DNA of 64,000 nucleotides from DASVWZ01 sp963708575. Lineage in GTDB: Bacteria > Acidobacteriota > Terriglobia > Terriglobales > Acidobacteriaceae. The DNA is taken from positions 2,628,183-2,692,182 of the forward strand of contig CAVPTB010000007.1 of assembly GCA_963708575.1 (NCBI GenBank), written 5' to 3'. Each line of letters opens with the position of its first letter. Position 1 is the stretch's first letter. Shown here one piece after another: positions 43,971-53,352 of the stretch. Under the pieces are notes generated by a model, which was not told where the DNA came from, made no database searches, and was given only the letters and a program-made list of their open reading frames with translations. Made by a program: the position numbers and the translations under genes.

Positions 43971-45787
43971 AATTGATATCCAACATTGATCTCCCGCTGC
44001 AGATGGCGGCGAATCAGCTTCTGGATCGCTTCTTGCCGGAAAAGCCCGGGATGCTCCGATGCACCCTCCGGCAGAACGTCCATCATTAATGGGCGCAGGC
44101 ATCCACGCAACCAATCATGCGCCGGGATATCGAATCCAACCTTCTTGCGCCGAAGAACCGAAGGCGGCAGCTTGCCTCGCATCAATTCCTTCAAGAGAAC
44201 CTTTTGTCGCGAGCCACGGATTTTCAGCGACGCCGGTAAAGAAGCAGCAAATTCGACGATTCGATGATCGAGAAACGGCGGGCGCACCTCCAGCGAATGC
44301 GCCATGCTCATCCGATCCGCCTTGTTCAGAATATCGTCGGGAAGAAAATATCTCTGGTCGAACCACAGGTAGGGGGCGAGGTCGTCCTGCGCTGAAAGTC
44401 GATCTCGCAAACCACCCAAGATACGATCAAGAGCCGGGGGCAGGCCCAGATCGACCAAGGCAGACTTCTCTGCGTCGGAAAAAGTCCCGTTCCAATAGAC
44501 ATGCGCCCGATCCGGAGTCATTAAAGACCCTTCCAGGAACCGCCGCAGTTGATATTCGAAACTGATTTTATCGTCAGAAACCGGCCAGAATCGTAGAGTA
44601 TCCAGTCCAAGCTGGAGAGCCGTTCGCGGCAACCGCCTCGCAATCGCTGCTAGTCGATTGGCTCGATGAGTCAGATAGCCGCCAAACAACTCGTCCGCGC
44701 CCTCGCCGCTTAGGCTAACCGTAGTTTTGGTTTTGCTGAGCTTGGAAAGAAACCAGACAGGGAGTGCCCCCGCATCGGCGGACGGTTCATCCGAATAGTA
44801 CGCAAACTCCTCAATCGCGCCTCGGAGGTCCACCTCGGGATTTAAGTCCAATTCTTGATGGTCGGTCTGGTAGAGCTTCGCTACCTCGCGGATGTATCCG
44901 GTTTCATCGAAGCTCCTGCCCTGGAAGGAGATGGAGAATGTCTTGAGTTGCGCGCTCGATTCCGTCGCCGCGTAGTGCAAGATCGTCGAAGAGTCGATGC
45001 CTCCACTCAGCCACATTCCTAGTGGCACATCGGAAATCAGGTGCTCGCGGATCGACTGCCGAAGCAGCATGTCCAATTCTTCCTTGGCAGCTTCCAGCGT
45101 CCGAACCCGCGTGGCGCCAAACGGCAAGCGCCAGTAGGAATCGGAAGAAATCTTGCCGTCACGCCATTCCAACCACTTCCCCGGAGGAAGTTTTTCGATA
45201 CCTTCTACCAGCGTCCAAGGACATGGCACATAGTTCAGCGAAAGATAGCAATCGAGGCCATCTAGACTCAGTCGGCGCTCAATTTCTGGATGAACCAGAA
45301 TCGCCTTCAGTTCAGAGCCGAAGAATAGGTCTTCTCCGCGCCGCGCGAAATACAGGGGCTTAATCCCCATCCGGTCGCGCGCCAACACCAGTCGCTTGGT
45401 CGATTTTGTCCACAGCGCAATGGCAAACATGCCACGCAGCCGAGCAAAACAATCGATATCCCATTCGAGAAATGCGTGAAGAACGGTTTCCGTGTCGCAG
45501 TGTGAATAAAATCGATGACCCAGTTCCTCCAGTTCGCGGCGGAGTTCCAGGTGATTGTAGATTTCGCCATTAAACACAATGGCGGTATCGCCATTCTCCG
45601 ACACAATAGGCTGGTCGCCGGAGCCGAGATCGATGATCTTCAGGCGAGTCGCTCCGATTGAGCAAACTCCGGACTGGAAAACACCTTGCTGATCCGGCCC
45701 GCGATGAATCAGCGTTTCCGTGGCTTTCCGAATTCTCTCCGGATCAGGTACCCAACGTTTGTGGGTGAAGCCAGCAATGCCGCACAA
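43865..45787 (-). CDS. asnB: Glutamine-hydrolysing asparagine synthase (exopolysaccharide-type amidotransferase)
   Basis: A 640-residue cytoplasmic enzyme. The N-terminal class II glutaminase starts MCGIAGF with catalytic Cys2 exposed after Met removal and has HRGPDQQG and FNGEIYNH; the C-terminal synthase domain has the PP-loop SGGIDSS and the LSGEGADELFGGY region. It either makes asparagine or amidates a sugar or peptide substrate, as relatives do in exopolysaccharide clusters with exosortase. Co-orientation with GT39 and sqdB genes suggests envelope glycan work rather than only amino-acid supply. Its 3' end overlaps the GT39 gene by up to 106 bases. Confidence 0.9.
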   Translation of the reverse strand: MCGIAGFTHKRWVPDPERIRKATETLIHRGPDQQGVFQSGVCSIGATRLKIIDLGSGDQPIVSENGDTAIVFNGEIYNHLELRRELEELGHRFYSHCDTETVLHAFLEWDIDCFARLRGMFAIALWTKSTKRLVLARDRMGIKPLYFARRGEDLFFGSELKAILVHPEIERRLSLDGLDCYLSLNYVPCPWTLVEGIEKLPPGKWLEWRDGKISSDSYWRLPFGATRVRTLEAAKEELDMLLRQSIREHLISDVPLGMWLSGGIDSSTILHYAATESSAQLKTFSISFQGRSFDETGYIREVAKLYQTDHQELDLNPEVDLRGAIEEFAYYSDEPSADAGALPVWFLSKLSKTKTTVSLSGEGADELFGGYLTHRANRLAAIARRLPRTALQLGLDTLRFWPVSDDKISFEYQLRRFLEGSLMTPDRAHVYWNGTFSDAEKSALVDLGLPPALDRILGGLRDRLSAQDDLAPYLWFDQRYFLPDDILNKADRMSMAHSLEVRPPFLDHRIVEFAASLPASLKIRGSRQKVLLKELMRGKLPPSVLRRKKVGFDIPAHDWLRGCLRPLMMDVLPEGASEHPGLFRQEAIQKLIRRHLQREINVGYQLWGLMVLFLWMKKWGIQAAASPETVWIHEKTGTHI

Positions 45788-46285
45788 GTGCTCGCACCTC
45801 TCCTGTGTCCATGAATTCAGTCAGCATCCGGTCTACCGAGCCGATGAGGCTGAAATTCGAATGTAGTTACGCAACCGCCGACGACTTTCGGCGAAAATCA
45901 GCCCCAGACCGCTTTTGCCGATCCGTAATCATACGATGATGGCCCTGACAGCTGCCGAAAATCAACTCGCGGCGGGGTCCAATTGGATTCGGGAGACATC
46001 CCTAGTAAGGCGATAGGACCGCACCTTCCTCGTCACGTTTCTATCTTACTTGAGTTATCGATTGAAACAGTTCGCGTCGTAGCCCACGTGAGACGAGATA
46101 GGGCTCGCATGCTCGCCAAAATGACAAACATTTACAAGAATTGGACGTTGAAACGTGCAGAATCAACCTAGCTGGTAATGCGATGGCGTTCACTGTACCT
46201 CATCCAACCCCAGCGGGGGCACGAGGCTTCCAATCGGGTGGGGACGATTCCTTCTCGGGCTTTTCCGTCAACTTCTGGAGACTAG
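45788..46285. other. Intergenic region between divergent asnB and esterase genes
   Basis: 498 bases containing no confident gene. A 62-residue plus-strand frame (45983-46171) lacks a ribosome-binding site and any recognised family. The divergent promoters must be here; no strong -35/-10 pair was found. Confidence 0.4.
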
Positions 46286-47407
46286 ATGAAATCTGAATTG
46301 CGCAGTGGAATGCGTGCCGCGTTCGTCATGGGAACCTTTCTTGGCCTCTTTGTCACCAGTCCTGCCCGAGCGCAGGAAACCAAAGAAAAAGTCACCATCA
46401 ACAACGTGGACCGCACATACACGGTGCGCCTCCCCACCGGATTTGACAAAGCCCAGAAATATCCCGTTGTGATCCTGCTACACGGCATGAATCAGGACGC
46501 CGATGACATGGAACGCCTGACCCGGTTCGACGAATTAGCCGACAAAGACAGCATCATCGCCGTTTATCCCAGCGCTTTGCAGGGACGTTGGAACATTGGT
46601 GTCGCGGCACCGCAGCAGCCAATGATGAGAGGCCCGGGCAGAGGGCGCCGCGGTTGGGGAGGTTATCCCGGAGGCGGTTATCCAGGCGGCGGACCAGGGG
46701 GCGGGTATCCCGGCGGAGGTGGAGGGTATCCGGGCGGCCAGTCGGGTGGTCAGGGTCGAGGCGAGCGGCAAAATACAGCAGCGCCCGCCGATGACATTGA
46801 CTTTCTGAACGAAATGCTCGATCAGATGGCTACAAAGTTTCCCGTTGACAGGGCGCGTGTCTACGTCACCGGGCTCTCCGATGGCGGGTTCATGGCGATG
46901 AAGGCCGGCTGCGCTATGGCTAACCGGATTGCCGCTATCGCGCCTGTCGGAGCCGCCATGCCAAAAACGATGGTGTGTCTGCCGTCTCGTCCGCTGCCAG
47001 TCGTGATGATTAACGGCACCTCGGACCCGATTGTTCCCTACGACGGTGGTACCGAGCACAACCTGCGCTTGCCGACTCTGTCGGCGGAAGACAGCGCCAA
47101 AGCGTGGGCCAAAATGAATCGGTGCTCTGAGAAGCCAACCCAGACAAAATTTTCCCCGCAGCAAAAGGGCGGGATGGAGACAAAAATCCAAACCTACAGC
47201 AGCTGCCAACAGGACGGGCAAGTAGTTCTCTACAGCCTCAAGGGCGGAGGCAACACCTGGCCGGGTGGCGAGCAATATGAAGTGGAAAAGCAGATCGGAA
47301 AAACCAGCCAAGACCTGAAGGCCAACGAGACCATGTGGAGCTTTTTCGTCACCAAGAAGCTTCCAGCAACCGGCGGAACGGACTTCAACTCAGCACAAAA
47401 CAAATAA
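46286..47407 (+). CDS. Exported PHB-depolymerase/feruloyl-esterase-like hydrolase with Gly-Tyr-rich insert
   Basis: A 373-residue alpha/beta hydrolase of the CE1/LpqC type. Residues 1-30 are a signal peptide (SPARAQE). The oxyanion region LLHGMNQDADDM and nucleophile S198 in GLSDGG are clear, and an acidic residue follows in INGTSDPIVPY. Where family members generally carry the catalytic His (GGGHTWPG), this one has GGGNTWPG, N323, so activity is in doubt. Residues about 113-158 are a low-complexity GGYPGGG insert. Secretion suggests action on polymers; ester or polyester breakdown is the family role. No linked operon partner: the TonB receptor follows after 181 bases and has its own promoter. 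Confidence 0.8.
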   Translation: MKSELRSGMRAAFVMGTFLGLFVTSPARAQETKEKVTINNVDRTYTVRLPTGFDKAQKYPVVILLHGMNQDADDMERLTRFDELADKDSIIAVYPSALQGRWNIGVAAPQQPMMRGPGRGRRGWGGYPGGGYPGGGPGGGYPGGGGGYPGGQSGGQGRGERQNTAAPADDIDFLNEMLDQMATKFPVDRARVYVTGLSDGGFMAMKAGCAMANRIAAIAPVGAAMPKTMVCLPSRPLPVVMINGTSDPIVPYDGGTEHNLRLPTLSAEDSAKAWAKMNRCSEKPTQTKFSPQQKGGMETKIQTYSSCQQDGQVVLYSLKGGGNTWPGGEQYEVEKQIGKTSQDLKANETMWSFFVTKKLPATGGTDFNSAQNK

Positions 47408-47522
47408 GGGTCTGGCTTGGCCGCCGGTGGCAGACCGTTGGCCATGATTTCTGCGCTCGTTCATTCTGGCTAGTCGTCTCTCCCCGAACGCCCTCTAGCG
47501 TGGCAATACTGTTTTTGCATTA

Positions 47523-47550
47523 TTGACCTGTAAATTTCCCTCCCTATAAT
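47523..47550 (+). promoter_or_regulatory. Strong promoter ahead of the TonB receptor gene
   Basis: TTGACC (47523-47528) and a perfect TATAAT (47545-47550) with a 16-base spacer, 38 bases upstream of the receptor's start codon. Transcription would begin near 47557. Confidence 0.6.
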
Positions 47551-47588
47551 CGCCGCACTTCAAAACTTCAGGAAATCTGTGGGGGCAA

Positions 47589-50500
47589 ATGGGGAGATGC
47601 GTAGGTGCGCTAAGGGGCCTGACGTGTGCGCTGCTGACACTGGCTGCAACTTTGAACGTTGCGGCGCAGCAAATCACCGGAAGCATTCGCGGAACGGTAC
47701 TCGATCCGAGCGGCGCCACCGTCCAGTCGGCCGCAGTCACTGCTAGACAACTCGAGACCGGACTGACTCGTAACACAGTTACCGATCGTCAGGGCACCTG
47801 CCTACTGGTCGAACTCCCAATTGGACACTATGAATTAGAGGTTCAAGCCAAAGGCTTCCAAAAGTATCTTCAGCAGGGAATCTCGTTGGATGTCAACGAG
47901 ACCGCGACGGTCGGCATCCGCCTCAAACTTGGTGCGGAGACCCAACAAGTCGAGGTGAGGGCCGATGCTGCGCTGGTGCAAGATACGGTCAGCAGTCTCG
48001 GACAAACTGTGATGGAACGCGAAATTCTCGACCTGCCTCTCGACGGCCGCAACTTTTCACAGTTAGGAACTCTTCAACCCGGCGTCGTGCCGCTGACTCC
48101 TGGCCTGCTTGAGGCAGGGGGTCCGGCGCGAGCCGGTCAAGCCTACGCCGTCGATGGTCAGCGCCCAGAATCGAACAATTTTCTCATCGATGGCGCCGAC
48201 AACGTCAACGCGGTAGATGCCGGTTTTGTCCTTAAGCCGCCTATCGACGCAATCGCTGAGTTCAGAATTCTTACTCACAATGCGAACGCGGAGTTCGGAC
48301 GCAACGCGGGGTCAACCACAAATATCGTTACTCGCGGAGGCACGAATTCATTTCACGGTGCGGCCTGGGAATTTCTACGTAACGACGCCATGGACGCCTC
48401 CGATTACTTCACCCACGGCGTTCAGCCATTGAAGCAAAACCAGTTCGGCGCTACCTTTGGCGGTCCGATTGTTAAGGACAAGACCTTCTTCTTCGGATAT
48501 TACGAAGGCTTTCGCAACCGCCAAGGCGAGACGGTGGCCGCCACGGTCCCTTCCGCGGCCGAGAGGCAAGGCAATTTTACCGAGCTGTGCGCCCCGCCTG
48601 CCACGATCGACCCGGTCACGGGCATGTGCAGTAATCCTCAAGGACAACTCACCTTTTTCGGAACACCCGTGCCCTTCAACCAGATGACGCTTTTCACGCC
48701 TATTAACCAGGTTGCGATAAAGCTCCTGCCCTTTTTCCCTCTACCTAACGATGGAACCAATGGCTTCGTCACCACCCAGACTTTAAGCGATGACAACGAT
48801 CAATTCGGATTGCGCCTGGATCACTACCTTACCCGCGCGGATACTCTGAATTTCCGTTACATGTATAGCAGCGGCCCGACCACCGATCCGCTCTCTCCCG
48901 TGGGCGCCAACGTGCCGGGCTTTCCGGTGGGTGAAGATGACCGCGCGCAGAACTTTGTCGCTCAGGAAACTCATGTCTTTTCGCCAACTACAATCGGTGT
49001 CGCGCGCTTTTCGTATCTCCGCAATAAGTTTCTGCTTGACCAGCATCTGAATCACCAGTCGCCTGGCGACTTGGGGTTTCATTACGATCCCACACTTCCT
49101 TCGGCTGCCGGGCCACCGTTTATCCAGGTCGGCGGGTATGCTTCGGTTGGCGACCCCATCACTGGGCCTCGCAACACATTTCAGAATACGTTTGACCTTT
49201 CCGGCTCTCTAAGCTGGATTCATGGGCGCCACGAGCTAAAATTTGGCGGGGGCTATCGCCGCGATCAGATCAATGCCTTGCAAGGTATCGCTACGAACGG
49301 CTTTTTCGTCTTTTCCACTTTCCCTTACAGCGACGGATTTGCCAGCTTTCTGTCGGGCAATCCCGTGGTCTTTCTGCAGGGGGGCGGAGATTTTGCTCGC
49401 GAAATCCGTGACCGAGCCGTCGACGCGTATGTCCAGGACAATTACAAGGTCACCTCGAACCTGACACTGAATCTCGGCCTTCGTTATGAACTGCCGTTCC
49501 CCGCTACTGAGAATAAGAACCGGGTCAATCTATTTGTCCCCGGAGCGCAGTCGACCGTAGTTCCCGGTGCCCCGGCCGGGCTTCTGTACCCCGGCGATCC
49601 AGGCGTACCAGCCGGCCTGATTCCGACTCAGAAGACCGCGTTCGCTCCGCGCGTCGGCTTCGCCTGGGATCCGCGCGGCGACGCGAAGATGGTGGTCAGC
49701 GCGGCTTACGGAAGTTTTTATGAGCCCTACTACACCGGCGAGGGCGGTCCACTACAGGATCCCGTCAGTTCGCCTCCCTACCTCAAGACGCAGCAGATAA
49801 GTTTTCCCGTCAACTCTTTTGCCGATCCGTTCTATACCCCCAATCCCTTTAGCCAGGCTTTTCCGGAACCGATGACCTTACTCGTGGTTTCGCGAAACCT
49901 GCATCTGCCTTATGCGCAAGATTGGAATCTGAACATTCAGCGATCATTCGGGGCGGATTGGCTATTCCAGGTCGGATACGTGGGCACAACGGGCGTGAGG
50001 CTGCCAAGATTCATTGAAGGAAATCCCGCCGTCTTCATTCCTGGCCTCGACGGAAGCGGCAACCCCATCTCGAACGAAAACAACGTGAATCAGCGTCGTC
50101 TTTATTCCGGCTGTACGCTCGCGAACCCGAATGACTGTGTCTATAGTTCGGTCGGAGAAATCGCCAGTATCTCCAACTCCAGCTACAACGCACTGGAAGC
50201 CAGCTTGCGCAAGCGCTTCAACCACGGCCTGTCATTCCTCGCTTCATACACCTGGTCGCATTCCATCGACGACGTATCCTCCTTCAACATTACTGGTTCG
50301 GCGTCACAGCCGGTGGCGGGAGAAAACGATCTGGCGCAGAATCCGTTTAATCTCGCAGCCGAACGCGGCTCCTCCATGTTCGACGCACGCAATCGCCTGG
50401 TCCTGAGTTATCAATGGAGCCTTCCTTTCTTACAGCATTCCAGTAATTGGTATGGGAAAGTACTGGGTAACTGGCAGTTAAATGGAATCTTTACCGCCAT

Positions 50501-50939
50501 GAGTGGCACGCCCTTCACAGTATTCGATTCCAATGATGTTTCACTGCAAGGCCAAGCGCCGGAGATTTCAGGATTCTCCAGCAATCGTCCCAACGTAATC
50601 GGCAATCCTAATTCCGGGCCCCGCACCGCGGGAGAATGGTTCAATACCGCCGCTTTCCAACAACTGCAACCCGATCCGCTTGGCCGCTTCCAGGTATTTG
50701 GGAATGAAGGTCGCAACGCTGTGGTCGGTCCCGGATATGTGAATTGGGACTTCTCGGTATTCAAGAACATTCGCTTGACTGAATCGAAAAAACTCCAATT
50801 CCGTGGCGAACTGTTTAACGTCCTGAACCATACCAATTTCCGCTTACCGGTCAGCGACATCGAGTCGCCAACCTTCGGACAAATCCAGTCCGACGTAAGC
50901 CCGCGAGTCATTCAGGTGGCTCTGAAACTTTTGTTTTAG
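47589..50939 (+). CDS. TonB-dependent receptor with N-terminal carboxypeptidase-regulatory domain
   Basis: A 1116-residue outer-membrane receptor of the same architecture as the one at 24444, with little detailed identity. Signal peptide residues 1-27 (CALLTLAATLNVAAQQ), CarboxypepD_reg sandwich (about 28-105, GSIRGTVLDPSGATV), plug (about 110-225, LPLDGRNFSQLG; NNFLIDGADNVN), and barrel ending IQVALKLLF. It probably imports an oligosaccharide or peptide; the GH3 gene directly downstream points to glucosides. A perfect hairpin right at the stop may end the transcript. Confidence 0.92.
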   Translation: MGRCVGALRGLTCALLTLAATLNVAAQQITGSIRGTVLDPSGATVQSAAVTARQLETGLTRNTVTDRQGTCLLVELPIGHYELEVQAKGFQKYLQQGISLDVNETATVGIRLKLGAETQQVEVRADAALVQDTVSSLGQTVMEREILDLPLDGRNFSQLGTLQPGVVPLTPGLLEAGGPARAGQAYAVDGQRPESNNFLIDGADNVNAVDAGFVLKPPIDAIAEFRILTHNANAEFGRNAGSTTNIVTRGGTNSFHGAAWEFLRNDAMDASDYFTHGVQPLKQNQFGATFGGPIVKDKTFFFGYYEGFRNRQGETVAATVPSAAERQGNFTELCAPPATIDPVTGMCSNPQGQLTFFGTPVPFNQMTLFTPINQVAIKLLPFFPLPNDGTNGFVTTQTLSDDNDQFGLRLDHYLTRADTLNFRYMYSSGPTTDPLSPVGANVPGFPVGEDDRAQNFVAQETHVFSPTTIGVARFSYLRNKFLLDQHLNHQSPGDLGFHYDPTLPSAAGPPFIQVGGYASVGDPITGPRNTFQNTFDLSGSLSWIHGRHELKFGGGYRRDQINALQGIATNGFFVFSTFPYSDGFASFLSGNPVVFLQGGGDFAREIRDRAVDAYVQDNYKVTSNLTLNLGLRYELPFPATENKNRVNLFVPGAQSTVVPGAPAGLLYPGDPGVPAGLIPTQKTAFAPRVGFAWDPRGDAKMVVSAAYGSFYEPYYTGEGGPLQDPVSSPPYLKTQQISFPVNSFADPFYTPNPFSQAFPEPMTLLVVSRNLHLPYAQDWNLNIQRSFGADWLFQVGYVGTTGVRLPRFIEGNPAVFIPGLDGSGNPISNENNVNQRRLYSGCTLANPNDCVYSSVGEIASISNSSYNALEASLRKRFNHGLSFLASYTWSHSIDDVSSFNITGSASQPVAGENDLAQNPFNLAAERGSSMFDARNRLVLSYQWSLPFLQHSSNWYGKVLGNWQLNGIFTAMSGTPFTVFDSNDVSLQGQAPEISGFSSNRPNVIGNPNSGPRTAGEWFNTAAFQQLQPDPLGRFQVFGNEGRNAVVGPGYVNWDFSVFKNIRLTESKKLQFRGELFNVLNHTNFRLPVSDIESPTFGQIQSDVSPRVIQVALKLLF

Positions 50940-50955
50940 GGATTCCGGGAATCCC
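50939..50955 (+). terminator. Hairpin at the end of the TonB receptor gene
   Basis: GGGATTC at 50939-50945 and GAATCCC at 50949-50955 around a CGG loop form a perfect seven-base stem that begins on the last base of the stop codon. No U-run follows, so termination efficiency is uncertain. Confidence 0.35.
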
Positions 50956-51046
50956 ACTTCACCGACTTAAGAAGCTGCTCGGGACGTTCCCATCGCTTTG
51001 CTCGCTCTTAGTTTGTACAATGATCCGTTCTTTCCGAGGACAACCG

Positions 51047-53272
51047 ATGAGACGTTTCCTTTGTGTCGTTCTGATTTCGCTTCCCGCCGCCTGGTGCGTA
51101 GCGCAGAATCAAACTGGTTCCGATCTCCCGCCGTACAGGAATCCGAGCCTGCCAGTTGAGCAGCGTGTTCAGGATCTTTTGAGTCGCATGACGCTGCAGG
51201 AAAAAGTCGCCATGCTGAGCGGGGCCGACTGGATGCAGAGCGTTCCCAACCAACGACTCGGTATTCCTTCCATAAAAATGTCTGACGGTCCCATCGGCAT
51301 AAGGTCTTGGGCCGGACCCTCCGCGGAGACTGGCGCAGAGGTCGCCAAGAAGCAGGTCACCACCACTGCCTTTCCTGCTGGAGTGGCTATGGCGGCCACG
51401 TGGGACGTGGGGTTGCTGCAGAGTGAAGGACAAGCCATCGGCCAAGAGCTGAAAGCCTTAGGACGCGACATGATTCTCGGACCAACGGTAAACATTAACC
51501 GCACGCCTCTCTGGGGCAGGAACTTCGAGGGCTATGGCGAAGATCCTTATCTCACCAGCCGGCTCGGCGTGGCTTATATAAAGGGAGTTCAAGGCGAGGG
51601 AGTGATAGCAACCGTCAAGCATTTTGCGGCCAACAACCAGGAGTTCGAACGGCATCGCGTGAATGCGGTGGTCGATGAGCGGGCCTTGAACGAAATCTAC
51701 TTCCCTGCCTTCAAAGCGGCAGTGCAGGAAGCTGGAGTCTGGTCCTTGATGTCGGCCTACAACCGGTTGAACGGGGTTTATTGCGCCGAGAACTCCACCT
51801 TGCTAACCGACGTGCTTCAAAAGCAGTGGGGTTTCAAGGGTTTCGTAGTGTCGGATTGGGGCAGCACCTACAGCACCGTAGATACGGTAAACGCTGGCAT
51901 GGATATTGAAATGCCCGGCGGAGAGCCCATGAAAAGCTGGCTCAAGAAACCCAAGACTGTTGCGGCTGGCAACGGCGGCGGTTGGCTGGTTCCAGAGAAG
52001 GTGCTCCCTGAAGTCTCCGCCGGCAAGATATCAGCGGCGCAGATTGATGACAACGTCGGTCGCATCCTCCGTACGATCTTCATCAGCGGACAATTTGACA
52101 ACCCGCACACTGCGACCGGCGAGATTGATACACCCGAGCAGCGGGCGCTGGCGCGCAAGGCGTCGACCGAAAGCATCGTTCTTCTCAAGAATGACGGCGA
52201 TTTGCTCCCGCTCGATCCCTCTAAGATTCACTCCATCGCTGTCATCGGCCCGAGTGCCGCGGTGGCGAGAACTGGAGGCGGCGGAAGTTCGCTGGTCACT
52301 CCAAAATATTCAGTTGTGCCACTCAAGGGCATCCAGGACCGGGCAGGCCAGCGGATCCAGATCAGTTATGCGCTGGGTGCGACCATGGAAGGCGAAGACG
52401 ATGGGAAAAATCGGCCCGAAGCGCGAGAGCAGCTTAGAAATGAAGCCGTGAAGGCCGCCGCCAAGGCGGAAGCTGCCATCATCGTGGTGGGCAGATCCGC
52501 TAAGCTCGAGTCCGAAGATTTTGACATCAAGTCTCTCGATCTCCCTGCCGGCCAGGATGAACTCATCGCGGCCATCGCAAAAGTCAATAAACATACCGTT
52601 GTAGTCATCAATGCTGGTGGTCCTGTCATCATGTCGAAGTGGATCGCACAGGTTCCTGCCATCGTCGACATGTGGTACGGCGGGCAGGAAGGCGGAAACG
52701 CGATCGCCGATATTCTCTTCGGCGACGCCGATCCTTCAGGAAAACTTCCGGTCTCTTTCGTGAAGGAGTGGACGGATTCGCCTGCATACGGACACTATCC
52801 TGGAGAGAATTTGCAGGTCAACTACGCCGAAGGAATCTATGTCGGCTACCGTTATTTCGACAAGAAAAAAATCGAGCCTCTTTTTCCTTTTGGATACGGA
52901 CTCTCTTATACCAAGTTCGATTACAGCGATCTGAGGGTTTCGCCAAACGAGACGTCGCTCGACCAGCCGGTAGAAGTCAGCCTGCAAGTCCGCAACAGCG
53001 GACCTCGCGCGGGCGCTGAGGTAGTGGAACTCTATGTGCACGACGGACACTCGAGCGTCGACCGCCCCGTCCAGGAGTTGAAAGGCTTTCAACGAGTCGA
53101 ACTGACTCCCGGTGAAACCAAAGACGTTCATTTTAGCCTGGATCGAATGGCAGTGGCCTTCTACAGCACCGCGAAAAAGGATTGGGTGACGGAGCCCGGC
53201 CAGTTCGACGTGCTAGTCGGCTCCTCTTCCCGCGACATCCGCGCGAAAGGCTCGTTTGTTCTAAAGCAGTAG
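51047..53272 (+). CDS. Exported GH3 beta-glucosidase
   Basis: A 741-residue glycoside hydrolase family 3 enzyme. ATG 51047 follows CGAGGA; the frame opens at 51020. Signal peptide residues 1-19 (LCVVLISLPAAWCVAQ). The N-terminal barrel has the KHFAANNQE motif and the nucleophile D270 in VVSDWGST; the second alpha/beta sandwich carries the acid/base region, and a fibronectin-like C-domain (GYGLSYTKFDY onward) closes it. It should release glucose or related sugars from beta-glucosides in the periplasm or outside. It probably serves the receptor just upstream, though a hairpin between them suggests separate control. Confidence 0.93.
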   Translation: MRRFLCVVLISLPAAWCVAQNQTGSDLPPYRNPSLPVEQRVQDLLSRMTLQEKVAMLSGADWMQSVPNQRLGIPSIKMSDGPIGIRSWAGPSAETGAEVAKKQVTTTAFPAGVAMAATWDVGLLQSEGQAIGQELKALGRDMILGPTVNINRTPLWGRNFEGYGEDPYLTSRLGVAYIKGVQGEGVIATVKHFAANNQEFERHRVNAVVDERALNEIYFPAFKAAVQEAGVWSLMSAYNRLNGVYCAENSTLLTDVLQKQWGFKGFVVSDWGSTYSTVDTVNAGMDIEMPGGEPMKSWLKKPKTVAAGNGGGWLVPEKVLPEVSAGKISAAQIDDNVGRILRTIFISGQFDNPHTATGEIDTPEQRALARKASTESIVLLKNDGDLLPLDPSKIHSIAVIGPSAAVARTGGGGSSLVTPKYSVVPLKGIQDRAGQRIQISYALGATMEGEDDGKNRPEAREQLRNEAVKAAAKAEAAIIVVGRSAKLESEDFDIKSLDLPAGQDELIAAIAKVNKHTVVVINAGGPVIMSKWIAQVPAIVDMWYGGQEGGNAIADILFGDADPSGKLPVSFVKEWTDSPAYGHYPGENLQVNYAEGIYVGYRYFDKKKIEPLFPFGYGLSYTKFDYSDLRVSPNETSLDQPVEVSLQVRNSGPRAGAEVVELYVHDGHSSVDRPVQELKGFQRVELTPGETKDVHFSLDRMAVAFYSTAKKDWVTEPGQFDVLVGSSSRDIRAKGSFVLKQ

Positions 53273-53352
53273 CTGGACGGAAGTTCGGCTCAACTAAGGT
53301 GTGGGTGCCTTGTCAAGGTAATGATGCGCTCACCCTGGCGCGTTCCCTGTTG

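Noticed and set aside
45983..46171. 62-residue frame ahead of the esterase gene
   Set aside because: No ribosome-binding site, no family, and poor codon character.
47409..47436. GGTCTG/CAGACC inverted repeat after the esterase gene
   Set aside because: Loop is long and there is no U-run, so I could not support a terminator.
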